Shown here one piece after another: positions 46,137 to 56,747 of a stretch of DNA of 64,000 bases. The stretch's first letter is position 1, and every line of letters begins with the position of its first letter. The position numbers and the translations under genes are program-made. The notes under the pieces are model-generated. The model was not told the origin of the DNA, searched no databases, and was given only the letters and a program-made list of their open reading frames with translations. The DNA lies in assembly GCA_023014335.1 (NCBI GenBank), contig JAECYW010000002.1, forward strand, positions 372,001-436,000. The letters run 5' to 3'. The DNA is from Galerina marginata. Taxonomy: Eukaryota > Basidiomycota > Agaricomycetes > Agaricales > Galerinaceae.

Positions 46137-47910
46137 ATGACTCCACTTGGAACCAATCTTGCCCTTGACCAGCTCCTTATCGCGTTGAATTGGAAATTAG
46201 AAAACGAGTGGGAAAGAACCCCCGCTATCGATTTATCGCATTCGCAACGGTATTTTCAGATCATTTCTGTAAATCACTCACAATAAATTAACATAGCGCC
46301 GTTTTGACTAGGGAAGATTCGGCGTCTACGGTCAGCTTGCAGAGCAAATGGTATCTCCTGTACGCTGACTGATCCGTCGACAGTGGTCTCGCAGGATCCT
46401 AGAATCCAAACACACTACTAGCCATCTACAACAACGTCTCAACACTCTGTCTCGAGTCAACTGTCTTCCCCGTGAGATCATTGGGGAAATATTCCTTTAT
46501 AATCAGAGCTGGTATCATTATTACCCGTTCCTGATGCCACAATTTCAGTCACTGAGGAAACCTTCCATTGCGTGGACCAGGCTCACACATGTGTGTCGAC
46601 ACTGGCGGGACGTCGCTCTCAACACCAAAGCACTATGGTGTACGATCACACTCACTAGCCGATTCAAATCACCTGCATTTCTTATAATATCATTCTTCGC
46701 CCGATCTTATCCTTTATCGGTATCGATCACCCTTGACCCCAGACGCTTATCCGACATCGGGAGACAAGAAATGGACAGTTTCTATGCGACCTTGGCTCAA
46801 AACGCAAATCGAATATCAGCGTTATACCTTTTCCCTGGTTTTCCTCCGAAAGCTAGTAATCTTGTCCCCATTTCTACCCCGAATCTCGTGGAACTAGAGC
46901 TCAATTTTGGGTTCATCTCGGAATATCTTAGCACTTCTGATTTTCTTCCCGAAGATCGTAGTGTTTACACCGAAAGCTTCCTCGACAGGCATGCTTCCAC
47001 CCTTAAGAAACTTTCATTGTCATTTTATCTGTGGCCTCAGCAGGCCTTTACTGGACTCACTCATCTCGACCTAAAAAACGATTTTACAGTGAGCGACGAC
47101 CTCTTTTTCCAAATGCTCGCCTCCGTGTCCTCGACTCTTCAGTTTCTCAGGTTGGAATGCAAAGGAACTTCTATATCTCAAGTCAAAACCTATAAGATCC
47201 TTCCCATTGAAAAACGCCCGGTCATGATTGTGTTGCAATATCTTGAAATGCATTGGTACTCAGATCGTTTCGCTGATAACTTCACTCTCATGCATCTGTA
47301 CAACCTTTTCCTTCCTAACGCCCCGACCCTCACATGGGACTCGAGATGGACCTATGGTTTGGTCAAGTACACTGATGGTCCCAAGAGAATGTCAATGATC
47401 CCTCCCCCAGACCAACTTGCGCGCGTGACCAGTTTGGTCGGCTGGTCGTTCTGGAAAGACCGCTATCTTCTAAAGGGGACGACACTTCACTTCCCGCGCC
47501 GTGCCACAATTTCCGACCTTGCAGCGTGGTCAACCTATCTCCCAAACCTGATAATGCTTGCCGTGTGTGGGGACAACGACAGATTACTAAATTTGTTGAC
47601 CAAGTTTAGGACTCTCGAGTGCCTTCACTTTTGCTCCACCTCCAAACTCCCGTTCCTTATGGTTGACCTAGAGAAAGCGGTCGCGAAAACAGATTTTTTG
47701 CCGAGGCTTCAAACGCTTATCGCCTGTAGTCACAATAACACGCATATTGAAAGACAGCTATCAGAAGAATTTGCAAAACAAGAACTACACCCGCTTGAAT
47801 TAGGCGAAGGCGGCCGCATGCTTCGCACCAGACCCCACTTGGACAGGACTTACACACTGATCTTCAAAACCAGCTGTATCAATGGACAAGTAGTCAATTG
47901 GCAGGACTGA
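46137..47910 (+). CDS. F-box-like protein, 555 aa, three exons
   Basis: Exons 46137-46249, 46312-46350, 46395-47910. Phases agree (QR then EDSASTVSLQSKW then ILESKHTTSHLQQRL). The N-terminus MTPLGTNLALDQLLIALNWK is short and helical. The F-box reads CLPREIIGEIFLYNQSWYHY ... AWTRLTHVCRHWRDVALNTK, with ALWCTITL as the usual end. The C-terminal half has irregular Leu-rich repeats (ISALYLFPGF, LVELELNFGF, LKKLSLSFYLW, FTGLTHLDLK, LQFLRLEC, LITLAVCG-like LIMLAVCGDN, LECLHFCST, LQTLIACSH). Predicted SCF receptor, target unknown. The 44-nt second intron is at the short limit. Without the two small exons an internal Met at 46534 would cut the F-box in half, so the three-exon model is preferred. Confidence 0.8.
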
Positions 47911-48509
47911 GTAAACGAATTGTGAGGTTACATTGCTATTCTGGGCCCTGGCGCGGTTTTGGGAGCATGATAAACAACAGAGTTCATTTATTGTGACCCA
48001 TAGGTGAACTTGAGGCGAACCAAAGTGATCAGGTGAATACGGATCCAACTTACAAAAAGAACAACCAGAACATGGATTGTATAACACCACAATTTGGGCA
48101 CACTCTATTGCTCGTCTAAGGTCTCCTCGTGCTTAATTCACTTTTCCTGTTCCCTGGAATATAAGTGAATTAGATTGTCCGAAATCCAGAGGTGATCCGT
48201 AGGGCACATCACATATATCGCAGTCTGGCTAGGAGAGACTAGGGCTCTTCCGGATTCAGACTCTCCGAGCTGTCGCCTTCAAGACGTCCGAGTCCGTCTG
48301 GGACATTTTTTCCTCAGTAGAAACGAGTTGAGCAGAAGCTTATTTATTACAATAGTCATTCTCGCTTTCTCGGGGGACTGAGGACAGGGATCGAAAGTTG
48401 ATATACAGGTCACTGATTGATGATCAGGCCAAAAGAGGTGCCGTGAGTCGAATTGTATTTCTTGACATCCCTCTCTTATTCCACCGCCGGGTCCACGTTG
48501 CTTGACACG
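47911..48509. other. Intergenic
   Basis: 599 bases between two plus-strand F-box genes, AT-rich, no frame or repeat recognised. The last 57 bases are open in frame with the next gene but have no ATG. Confidence 0.5.
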
Positions 48510-50066
48510 ATGCTAAACCATAAACAAGAATCAGTGACTGCCCCAGTTCAACATGCTGCAATCTTCCTTTTGAATCAGGATCTGCTCTGGAGTATTTTCG
48601 ACTTCAATGCTCAATTGGATGACTCAACGCCACCAGGCCTCCTCACACTGCAGCGTACCTCTCAGGTTTGTTACGATTGGAGGGTGCTCGTGCTTGCTTC
48701 TGCATCACTATGGGGACGCGTTTTCGATGTCGTATTTTTGGCGCAGAAAAAAGATGAGTGGGGCGAAGAAGTGATACGCAGGACTGGGAAGGCTGGTTTG
48801 TACGTGAAGTTGTCTAACAAATCCCCGCTAGTCAGTGAAACCGTCGATTCAGAGTCGGCCATCGCCAGGCTCACTCTGACTCTTTTTACTCTTCACTGGG
48901 CAAGAATCAAGAGCCTCACGCTGGAATTACGACGATGGCACAGATTACCGATACATTTGTTGCGACAGCCGGCACCGTTGCTGGAGGAATTTCATTTCTC
49001 TGGGTCGCTCATCGACAACAACTTGAATAATCACTCAGAATCCCAGCTTTTCGCCGATTATGCCCCTTCACTGCGCATATTTCATGTGACAGAAATCCCA
49101 TTCAGTATTCATGCACCGTGGATGGCCAACCTTCGCAGTTTGAAACTGGTCAAGCCTGAGCTACGGCCCCTCCCACTCTCCCAGCTCCTCACAGCATTTA
49201 GCCGCATGCCACTTCTCGAGAAATTAGTATTAACCGAACAGACTTTCGCCCAGCTCGACGAGGCGGCCCCACTACCCGACGTTACCTTGCCACAGCTCAC
49301 GTCTATCACTGTGCTGTTATGCGTGAATCTGAGAGCAACCACGGCTCTTCTCGACTACATCACACCATCTTCCCTACAATTCACTCTTTCTCTACAGCTT
49401 AGTGACACTTGCGAGGCCACCCTCACGGACGAAGATGTACCTGGCTTGCTTTCTATTTTTTCCCGATATTCCCAGAACTACTTCAACTACAACGATGCCA
49501 GGCTCGATTTTAGCCCTAATATCGTGCATTTACAAGCCCACGGGGTTTCTTTTCGGCTATACTGGATCGCCTCTAGAACAGCCTTTCCTGCATCAATCAA
49601 ACATTTTGTCTCAAGATTAGACCTTCCGACATTCATTTTATCTCTTGGGGACGTGGTGTTATCTGTAGCATCGGCCTATGCGCTTCAATTGATTCTCGAT
49701 ATTCCAGACGACCCTTTGAAGCGCACCATGTTCCCGTCCCTGCGGAACGTTATTTTAACCGACATTGGTGCATACACTTCTTCTGTGGTCTCCTTCTTTG
49801 AGCAGAGGAGAGCATCTGGACACCCGGTTCAGACACTTGGCTTGACACGGGAAGGTTGCAACACAACGCACAAATCCTGGGATTTTTCACCTCTGGAAGA
49901 GTTTGTCGGCCTTCGTGTGGTATGGACGGGGGTTGGTGGCGGTGAATATATTTGTGGGAGAGGGGACCCCAGTCAGCTTATCTTCCCGAAGAGGACAGCG
50001 ATTCATGAAGCCACCGCCACACAGACCAACAAAGAGCAGGACGAAACTCATAGCCAGGTCGTTTAA
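48510..50066 (+). CDS. F-box-like protein, 518 aa
   Basis: Single exon. First ATG of the frame is 48510 (MLNHKQESVTAPVQHAAIFL). The F-box is diverged: LLNQDLLWSIFDFNAQLDDS then LQRTSQVCYDWRVLVLASAS with LWGRVFDVVF. The C-terminal part is Leu-rich (IKSLTLELRRW, LLEEFHFSGS, LRIFHVTEIP, LRSLKLVKPEL, LEKLVLTEQTF, LTSITVLLC, LRNVILTDIG, VQTLGLTREG). No N-terminal coiled coil, unlike the other F-box genes here, so this is a separate subfamily. Predicted SCF ubiquitin-ligase receptor. TAA at 50064-50066. Confidence 0.8.
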   Translation: MLNHKQESVTAPVQHAAIFLLNQDLLWSIFDFNAQLDDSTPPGLLTLQRTSQVCYDWRVLVLASASLWGRVFDVVFLAQKKDEWGEEVIRRTGKAGLYVKLSNKSPLVSETVDSESAIARLTLTLFTLHWARIKSLTLELRRWHRLPIHLLRQPAPLLEEFHFSGSLIDNNLNNHSESQLFADYAPSLRIFHVTEIPFSIHAPWMANLRSLKLVKPELRPLPLSQLLTAFSRMPLLEKLVLTEQTFAQLDEAAPLPDVTLPQLTSITVLLCVNLRATTALLDYITPSSLQFTLSLQLSDTCEATLTDEDVPGLLSIFSRYSQNYFNYNDARLDFSPNIVHLQAHGVSFRLYWIASRTAFPASIKHFVSRLDLPTFILSLGDVVLSVASAYALQLILDIPDDPLKRTMFPSLRNVILTDIGAYTSSVVSFFEQRRASGHPVQTLGLTREGCNTTHKSWDFSPLEEFVGLRVVWTGVGGGEYICGRGDPSQLIFPKRTAIHEATATQTNKEQDETHSQVV

Positions 50067-51640
50067 GAGTATATTTGTATATATAACATAGGGACTAGGG
50101 ATATCCACAGATGAAATTTGAAATCAACTTTGCACCACTAATATGGAGTCTGATCGCCTGAAATTTGGACAGTGTGCATAGAAATGTCGGAAAAATCGAG
50201 ATTAGCATATCAATGGTTGCGAAAGCTGATGAGCATATAAGCACGGATCACCCTCTTGCGTGCAGCCATTTCAGCCTGTTATCAGCCCGTGTCATCACCT
50301 GGTCAGCACTGGTAAACCGGTGGTACAAATGATCATCCCGTGATAGGTATATCCCTCACAAGCATATCAGAAGGTTATCACCTCGCATCACCTCTGGCAA
50401 TTCTGGCAAGTCCTGTCCAGCCTTGGAATGCGAGGCATATCAGACCTGAAGTGCAGAGATCAAGGCATTGTCAGTACTCATACGTATTGGGAAAATTTTT
50501 ACCGTATTGCGATAAATCATTGCCACGTAGAAACATATTCCCATCAACAGTGCCTACGATGCAGTGAATCCTCGCATCGGACAGACTTTATGAACTAGGG
50601 CTTGAGCAAAGTTGACGGTTGGACTTAGGCGCCAGAAGAGTTATCAAATGACGTCATTCTATGGGTATATATTTTGCGTAGTGTAGTCCAAATTTGAGTG
50701 CCACAGTAGTCTAAGTAGATAAGCATAGGACCCATTCGTACAGTAAATTAGATCGATTCCCGCTGAACGCATTAATTAATAATTGGCGCCTACGAGGCGA
50801 GTGGGGTCGGTTGCTCCAAAGTGGGGCCGCATCCGAGAGGGTGGGGCATGTTAATCAATGGGCTCGGCTTCGGCGGTAAAGCCAAAAGGGGCCGGTGGTC
50901 TATTATTTTCATCCAATCTACCAGCCAGGTTGATATGTGCTTGTCCGTGGTGACACTGTAGACCATTGGTGACTATTCCGACCATTCTGATTAGATGATT
51001 ACTGAAGCATGTTACTCCCCGAAATAGCTGATGGACTGATATGCGATGATCTCTTCAGGTCTCCCCATACATGCTAATTTCGATTTTCCCGACATAACAA
51101 ACCTATGGAAACCGCAATGACAAAAAATATCAGTGGGTAGGAGGAGAGACGCGCAGAGAAAACGAGAAAACGACATAATCTTCGTGAACACATACATGGA
51201 GAGTATAACATCATGTCTAGGGGCACTAAATTTGAAGTGGACCGTAATAGAAGGGTTTTGACTACGTAGTGATACTGATAGTATAACGCAGTTGTGAGCA
51301 GGATTCAGATAGAAACCTCGAGCAAAGAGGAGGGAAAAAAATTCGAACTGGTCCAAGGAAGGAGGGAAGGAAGGAAGGAGCGTGGTGTACACACCGGGTA
51401 CTGAGGGTGTTGGTGCTGGTATTGGTATTGGAGATGATGGTTTATAGGGATATAGGAATTCGAAGAACGGAATAGCTGATATGAAGGAATGAACCCAAAC
51501 AAAATAAAGCAGCAGAATCGGCCAAGGACAAGGACAAGGACAAGGACAAGGAAAGGGTAGAGCAGAAAGGAAATGGGGTATGAATAACTAAAAACGTAAC
51601 CCAGACCAAAAACTCTTGAAAGGGAAACCATGGATCCAAT
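50067..51640. other. Gene-poor 1.57-kb interval
   Basis: No recognised gene. A G/C-rich patch at about 50790-50905 (gtggggtcgg, gtggggccgc, gtggggcat) is unlike the AT-rich surroundings and may be a small insertion remnant, but no ends were found. A six-base tandem repeat lies near the right end, in the 3' flank of the next gene. Confidence 0.4.
51523..51552. repeat. Tandem repeat (caagga)x5
   Basis: Five perfect copies of caagga, 30 bases, located about 90 bp beyond the stop of the minus-strand Lam-type gene, probably in its 3' untranslated region. Confidence 0.9.
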
Positions 51641-54600
51641 TCAATCAAGAGCATTAAGCTCTTCAAACTTGTTCAATCTCTCTCTGATAGCTTTCACCCT
51701 CTGCTCGACCATATCCAGCGTCTGATAGAGCTGCTCCACCTCTTCTTGCCATCCTTTCGGGTTAGGTACCTGAGCAGGATAGTCCGGAGGCAGCTGCGAC
51801 GGAGAAGGAACCGCCAACGGCGCCTGCTGAGACGGCGAGGGCAGCACTGAAGACACCACATCACCATTCTGGCCCAGCGCCGCCTGCTGCTGCCCCATCT
51901 GCCCCGGCACCCCCTTCCCAGCCGCCAACTCATCCCACAGCGCCGTAACGATACTCTGCACCCACCTCTCCCTCTCCTCCACCCTCCTCGCCTCCAACCT
52001 CCCCCTCGCGTCCTCCCTCCCCGCGCCCATCCGCATGAGCGTCCACAAATTGCTCAGCACCAGAATGACGATGACGAACCACAGAATCGTCGTGCTCGTG
52101 CTTTGATCCCACGCGTCGCGGATGAGCTCGAGCGCGCCTTTGGTGCTGCGCCGCGCGACTTGGAAGGCGCCGTCGAAGGTGTCCCAGGCCCATTGGAGCC
52201 CGCGCGCGTTGCGTTCCCTCTCGCGCTGTTTGAGCTCTTCTTGGGTGGGGGCTTTTTCTCCTGCTGCGGAGGCGGCGGCGGCGGCGGAGTCGGGGGTTGG
52301 GGCGGTTTCTGGGGCGGGCTCGAGGGCGACGGCGGCTGCGTCCACGCCTTCTGGGAGGAATTCGGATTTGTGTTCGGAGATGTACACCCGCATGCTTTTT
52401 TCGAGCTCGCCGTGGTATACTTTCTGACCGTCAATGGCTGAGCGTTCAATGATGCCTGATAACAACAACAAGTTAGAAGGATGCAATAAAATTATCAAGA
52501 CCAAAGACTGAGACGGAGAAGCATTGCACACAATAGCCAGCCCAAAGAAATCCAAGCCAAAACACACCTTTAATAAAACTCCTCCCCGTCCACTCCACCT
52601 GCGTCGTCACCAACACCTTGGAGCTAATCGGGCCAGCCCACATAATGCACGTCCGCGTCTTCACCGAAAACACACCCCCGCTCGGCACCTCCGGCGTGCG
52701 CGTCGTCGTCATCGTCGAGATGTACTGCTCAAAATCGCAGTGCACCGTCTCGTCTTTCAGCTCGCACTTGGTCTGCTTGGGCCCGAGCGAGCCGTTGAGA
52801 GGCTTGATGTACGACATGTTTCGCGTGAGCAGCTTCGAGCCGGGGGTGACGGGTGCCCAGTCGGATATTTGGATGTCTGTGGAAAAGGCGGTCAGAGACG
52901 AAGGGGAAGGACGAAGGGGAAGAGACACGTACCCAGCAGCTTTTGGTTCACAGCCATGAAATCCTTGATAAACCCACTCGCAAACATCAAGTTATGTATC
53001 TGCTCCGGCGTACCAGGCACGACCACCTCCATCGCCGTCTCCGAATAATGCTTGCCCTCCTTCCCACAAGTGCACTGCGTCGCCTTCCTCGTCTCCGCCG
53101 CATTCAGAGCCGCTGGCGCCGTACCACCCCCACCAGCGCCGACCGCCCCTCCCCCAGGCGCCGCCACGACGCCCTCCAACGAGCCCCTGCCGCTCGAGAG
53201 GAACGAGGTATTATCCTCCGTTGGCCGGGCGAGCCTCCAGATGTTGAATATCACGTCGAACGTCGTGTCTCGGGAGAGGAAGGACGCGAAAGTGTATTTG
53301 GCCTGGCGGGTGGTGATCTGGATGGCGTTGGGGATGACGAAGGCGGTCATTTTCTTTTCGAGGGATGTTATTTCGTAGATGGGGATGGAGAGCTGTTGTT
53401 GGAGGGAGGAGAAGAAGGTGGGTTGGTTAGCATTGGTTTTTGGGATTGGATTTGGAGGTGCGGGAGGAGGAACGCGTGCAATGGAGGTGGCGCTCGATGT
53501 GATTTCGACAAAAGAGTGCATGTATGCGCATACACGAAGAGAGGAAAGGGAAAAAGAGGCATAAATGCCCCGCAGATGTTTGGTCTCTCCGAAAAAGGAG
53601 ACGCAGCCCGGTCTCAAATCACGCGAACTGCGGACGGCATACGATGGCGCGTCACGACGAAGGGATCGACAAGGAAGAGAAAGACGAAGGAAAGATACTC
53701 ACGTCTGTTATCCACCCAAAGATATTAGCATGGAAGCAAATATGGTTCTCCGAGATATATATCCGTCCTTGAATGAGAATTTCTCTCTGCAACGCACATC
53801 CATAGTCTACAAAAGTCAGACGCGTCAGAACAGCCACACAACAGCGCGCAAAGCCAGTGCACCCACCTTCAATCAAATAATCCCCCTCGGGCACCGTCGG
53901 AAACAGCTCATGGAAATCCGCATTCCGCTTATTACTAGCCACCGCAAACCCCGTCACAGGAATATCCTCCTCCCCAATATCCAAATCACTGCTATCCCCC
54001 GACCCGCTCTCGTCGCTCTCGTCCTCATCCGAGCTCCCGCCCACACCGAGCCCGGAATAATAATCCGCACGCACGCTCTCGTCCCCGACAGTGCCACCAG
54101 CAGTCGTGCTCGACCCGTTCGCGTGCCGGTACTCAGCAGACCCAACGTCCGATTTCGCAGACGACGTGCGCCTCGCCCGCCCAGAGCCCGACCTTTCCCT
54201 CCCGGGCGAGCCGATACTCGACTTGCGCGACTTGCTCGACCGCGGAGAGAGATCCGCGCTCCTCGCCTTCCCGTGCGTGTGCCCGTTCGACTTGGTGCTC
54301 ATCGTGCTCTGCGCTGGGGACCGCGATAGGTACGGGTCCCGGTCTTTATCTTTATCCCCCGAGCTCTTCGACGACCCTGCGCTCATAATCGGGGGCGGCG
54401 AGATCTGCTGGTTGTGCGCCGCTGAGAGAGACGGGTTCGCCATCGCCAGCCCGGACGCCGCTATCGCGCTCGCGAGCCCCGTCGGTTTCCTTGTCGTAGA
54501 GCGGCGCCACGGGCGCTTGGAGGACGTGCTCTTCCCATCTCCAGCGAGGATGCTGCCCGACGTGTTCTCCCGCTGCAGAACTCCAAGACTCGCACTCGAA

Positions 54601-55796
54601 GCAGAAGGGGGGACGATGCCGTTAGGCAGTGGCGGGACGGGCGGGGGACCATTTTGCTGCCGTTGTTGTTGTTGCTGCTGCTGCTGCTGCGAAATCCCAT
54701 TCGGGAACTTATCATCCGTCGGGCTCTCCACAATAGGCTTCATCGTCACCGACCCCGTCGCCGAGTCGCCACCGCTGCCGTTATAGTTCGCGTTCGGACC
54801 CGACCCTGACCCTGATGATGCGCTGGGCGACGAGGCGTCCGCTGGCGCTGTAGCAGCCCTAATATGGTTCCCGCTCCCATTCCCACTTCCATTCCCATTG
54901 GCATTGGCACCACTGCCCAAAGCCGCAGCGGCCGCAGTGATGTTGATCTCAGGCGGGGTACCCCCCTTTTTCGAGCCCCCTAACGACTTGTTCGAGGTCT
55001 GCTTGCGGACTTGGAAAGCCCCAGGGCCAAGTGTCGACATGTCGTCCTTGCCTGTGTTGGTATTGGTGTTAGTATCTGTGCTCGTAGTATTGCTAGAGGG
55101 AATTTTGTTGTTCGTGTTCGTGTTGGTGGCAGAAGACGGAACTGCGATATTACCGCTCGCGCTTTTTGATGCAGGCGTTGATGCCCCTGAATTCTGAATA
55201 AAACTGTGCCTCTGCTGCGTAGGCGTCACAACGTCCTCCGGCTCCTCTTGATGATGGCTTTCGTTATCACTCTCGTCGCGCCTATACTCCTCCTCGTCCT
55301 CCGAATCAAGGTCCGCGTGCCCAACCAACGGCGAAGGCGGCACGATCGTCACACCCGGCTGCGTGCTGTTCGTCTCCGCACTCCCCCAGCTTCTGCGATC
55401 TCCCGCACGGTACGGCTGTTCAACACCTAAAGCCTCCCTACTCCTGCTGTGGCTCCTGCTTCTACTGCTGTCCTTCTCCTTCTTAACGCTCTTACTCCGG
55501 TTCCGCCCACTCAAAGTAGCGACGATGCTCGGGATGCGGCTACCGCTATCACTGCTGTTATTCACACCGGCTCTTCTTGACGATGCGCTGCCCTGTGTAG
55601 GGGTCGTAGGCGAGGTCAAAGCAGACGACGATGCAGACGCAGACGCAGATGCCGCCCTGTTCCTGGAGTTGGTGCTCGCTGTCTCGCTCGAGCGTGGAGT
55701 GGGATATGCGTCCGTCGAGACCCGTTCGCGCGAGTGGTTGGTGCTGCTGTTGGGAGTAGCGACTTTGACGAGTTTTTGGAGAAAGGTCGGGGCCAT
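51641..55796 (-). CDS. GRAM-VASt sterol-transfer protein (Lam/Ltc/Ysp2-like), 1205 aa
   Basis: Membrane-anchored lipid transfer protein of ER contact sites. Five exons in phase: 53867-55796, 53703-53806, 52933-53392, 52568-52876, 51641-52455. Residues 1-620 are disordered: Ser/Asn/Gly-rich, several basic RSRS blocks, and a poly-Gln run near 54660-54690. The GRAM domain (about 630-735) reads DFHELFPTVPEGDYLIEDYG, REILIQGRIYISENHICFHA, then across a 310-nt intron SIPIYEITSLEKKMTAFVIP. The VASt/StART-like domain (about 793-970) reads HYSETAMEVVVPGTPEQIHN, SDWAPVTPGSKLLTRNMSYI and IMWAGPISSKVLVTTQVEWT. A single membrane span lies at about 1056-1076 (ILWFVIVILVLSNLWTLM), followed by a C-terminal coiled coil ending LNKFEELNALD. 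Domain order and one C-terminal anchor match yeast Lam/Ltc proteins, which move sterol between plasma membrane and ER. Start is the first ATG, MAPTFLQKLVKVA. Confidence 0.92.
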
Positions 55797-56747
55797 GCAC
55801 CTAGTCTATAGTAAACCCGTGCCTGAGCCTAACAACCGAATGTCGTCCGTCGTCCGTCCGATGGTTGATGTCCTGCCTAAAGATGAAAGCTTCTGCCACT
55901 AATGTGAATCCGGCTGGGGTGGGACGTGGACGCTGGGATCAGCGCTCAAATACTCAGAACTGGGGTCGATCGCGTGAGTGATGTCAGATGCAGCTGTATA
56001 TTTAGAATTAGAAAGCGACTATCTATACCTGTACTGCGTCGAGATTAGCAAAATCGTGGCCTGGCGATAAGACTCAACTCCAGCGCCGGGCGAGGAGCGG
56101 TGGGAGTGGTAGGAAGGAAAGAAGTGGAGATGGGAGATGGGAGATGAAAGTGGACGGGAAAGATGACCGGAAAACGTGCTTTGATCGCATGTTCATCTTG
56201 GCATCCTCGTTTGGTCCTCGTTCCCCGTGCCGCGTGCCGTGCCGGCAAACCTTAAATTAACTTCCGTTTCGGAAACAAAACAGTGACTGATCACTGATCA
56301 CAACATTGTCCAACTCGTCGTTCTACACACAATCTACACATCGAGCAAAGCTTTAAATGTGACAAAGCTCGACGAATATTACCCACAGCTATAGTTCACC
56401 CTTTCCCGTCCCTAAAAATCAAACCTCGGAGAAACTGAGATGACACCGGAGGACGCTTCGACCGACGCCAAAGTGAAACAAAAAGCGCTACGTAAATCCA
56501 CACAGGGCAGTAACCGTCAGGTTGGAGGAATATCTCACCACAAAAGAATTGACAATCAAAAGCAGATGAAATTGATTAGGCTGTAGCCTGTAGCCCAACT
56601 GTAGCCCGACCAGAATCCCCAGCTCAAGACGAGCGTTTTCTCAACTCACACCGTTTCGGGCCTAACTGCTCCGCCCCACCCAGTTCGTCGATCAGGGACG
56701 GCCGAGCAGCAAAGGCCACACCTTTCTGTTCGCAATTATTGCCAACC
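55797..56747. other. Divergent upstream region of Lam-type gene and NLR1
   Basis: 951 bases between divergent start codons. About the last 110 bases (from roughly 56640) are similar to the region upstream of NLR2 on the other strand, so the NLR duplication includes some promoter sequence. No coding sequence recognised. Confidence 0.5.

Noticed and set aside
52103..52441. Gly-rich plus-strand frame opposite the Lam C-terminus
   Set aside because: Product of Pro/Ala/Glu codons read backwards; no independent support.
54091..54786. Long plus-strand frame (231 codons) opposite the Lam-type gene
   Set aside because: Mirror of the GC-rich, Ser-rich coding strand; Arg/Leu/Cys-rich with no family features. 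The minus strand has a full domain protein with consistent splicing.
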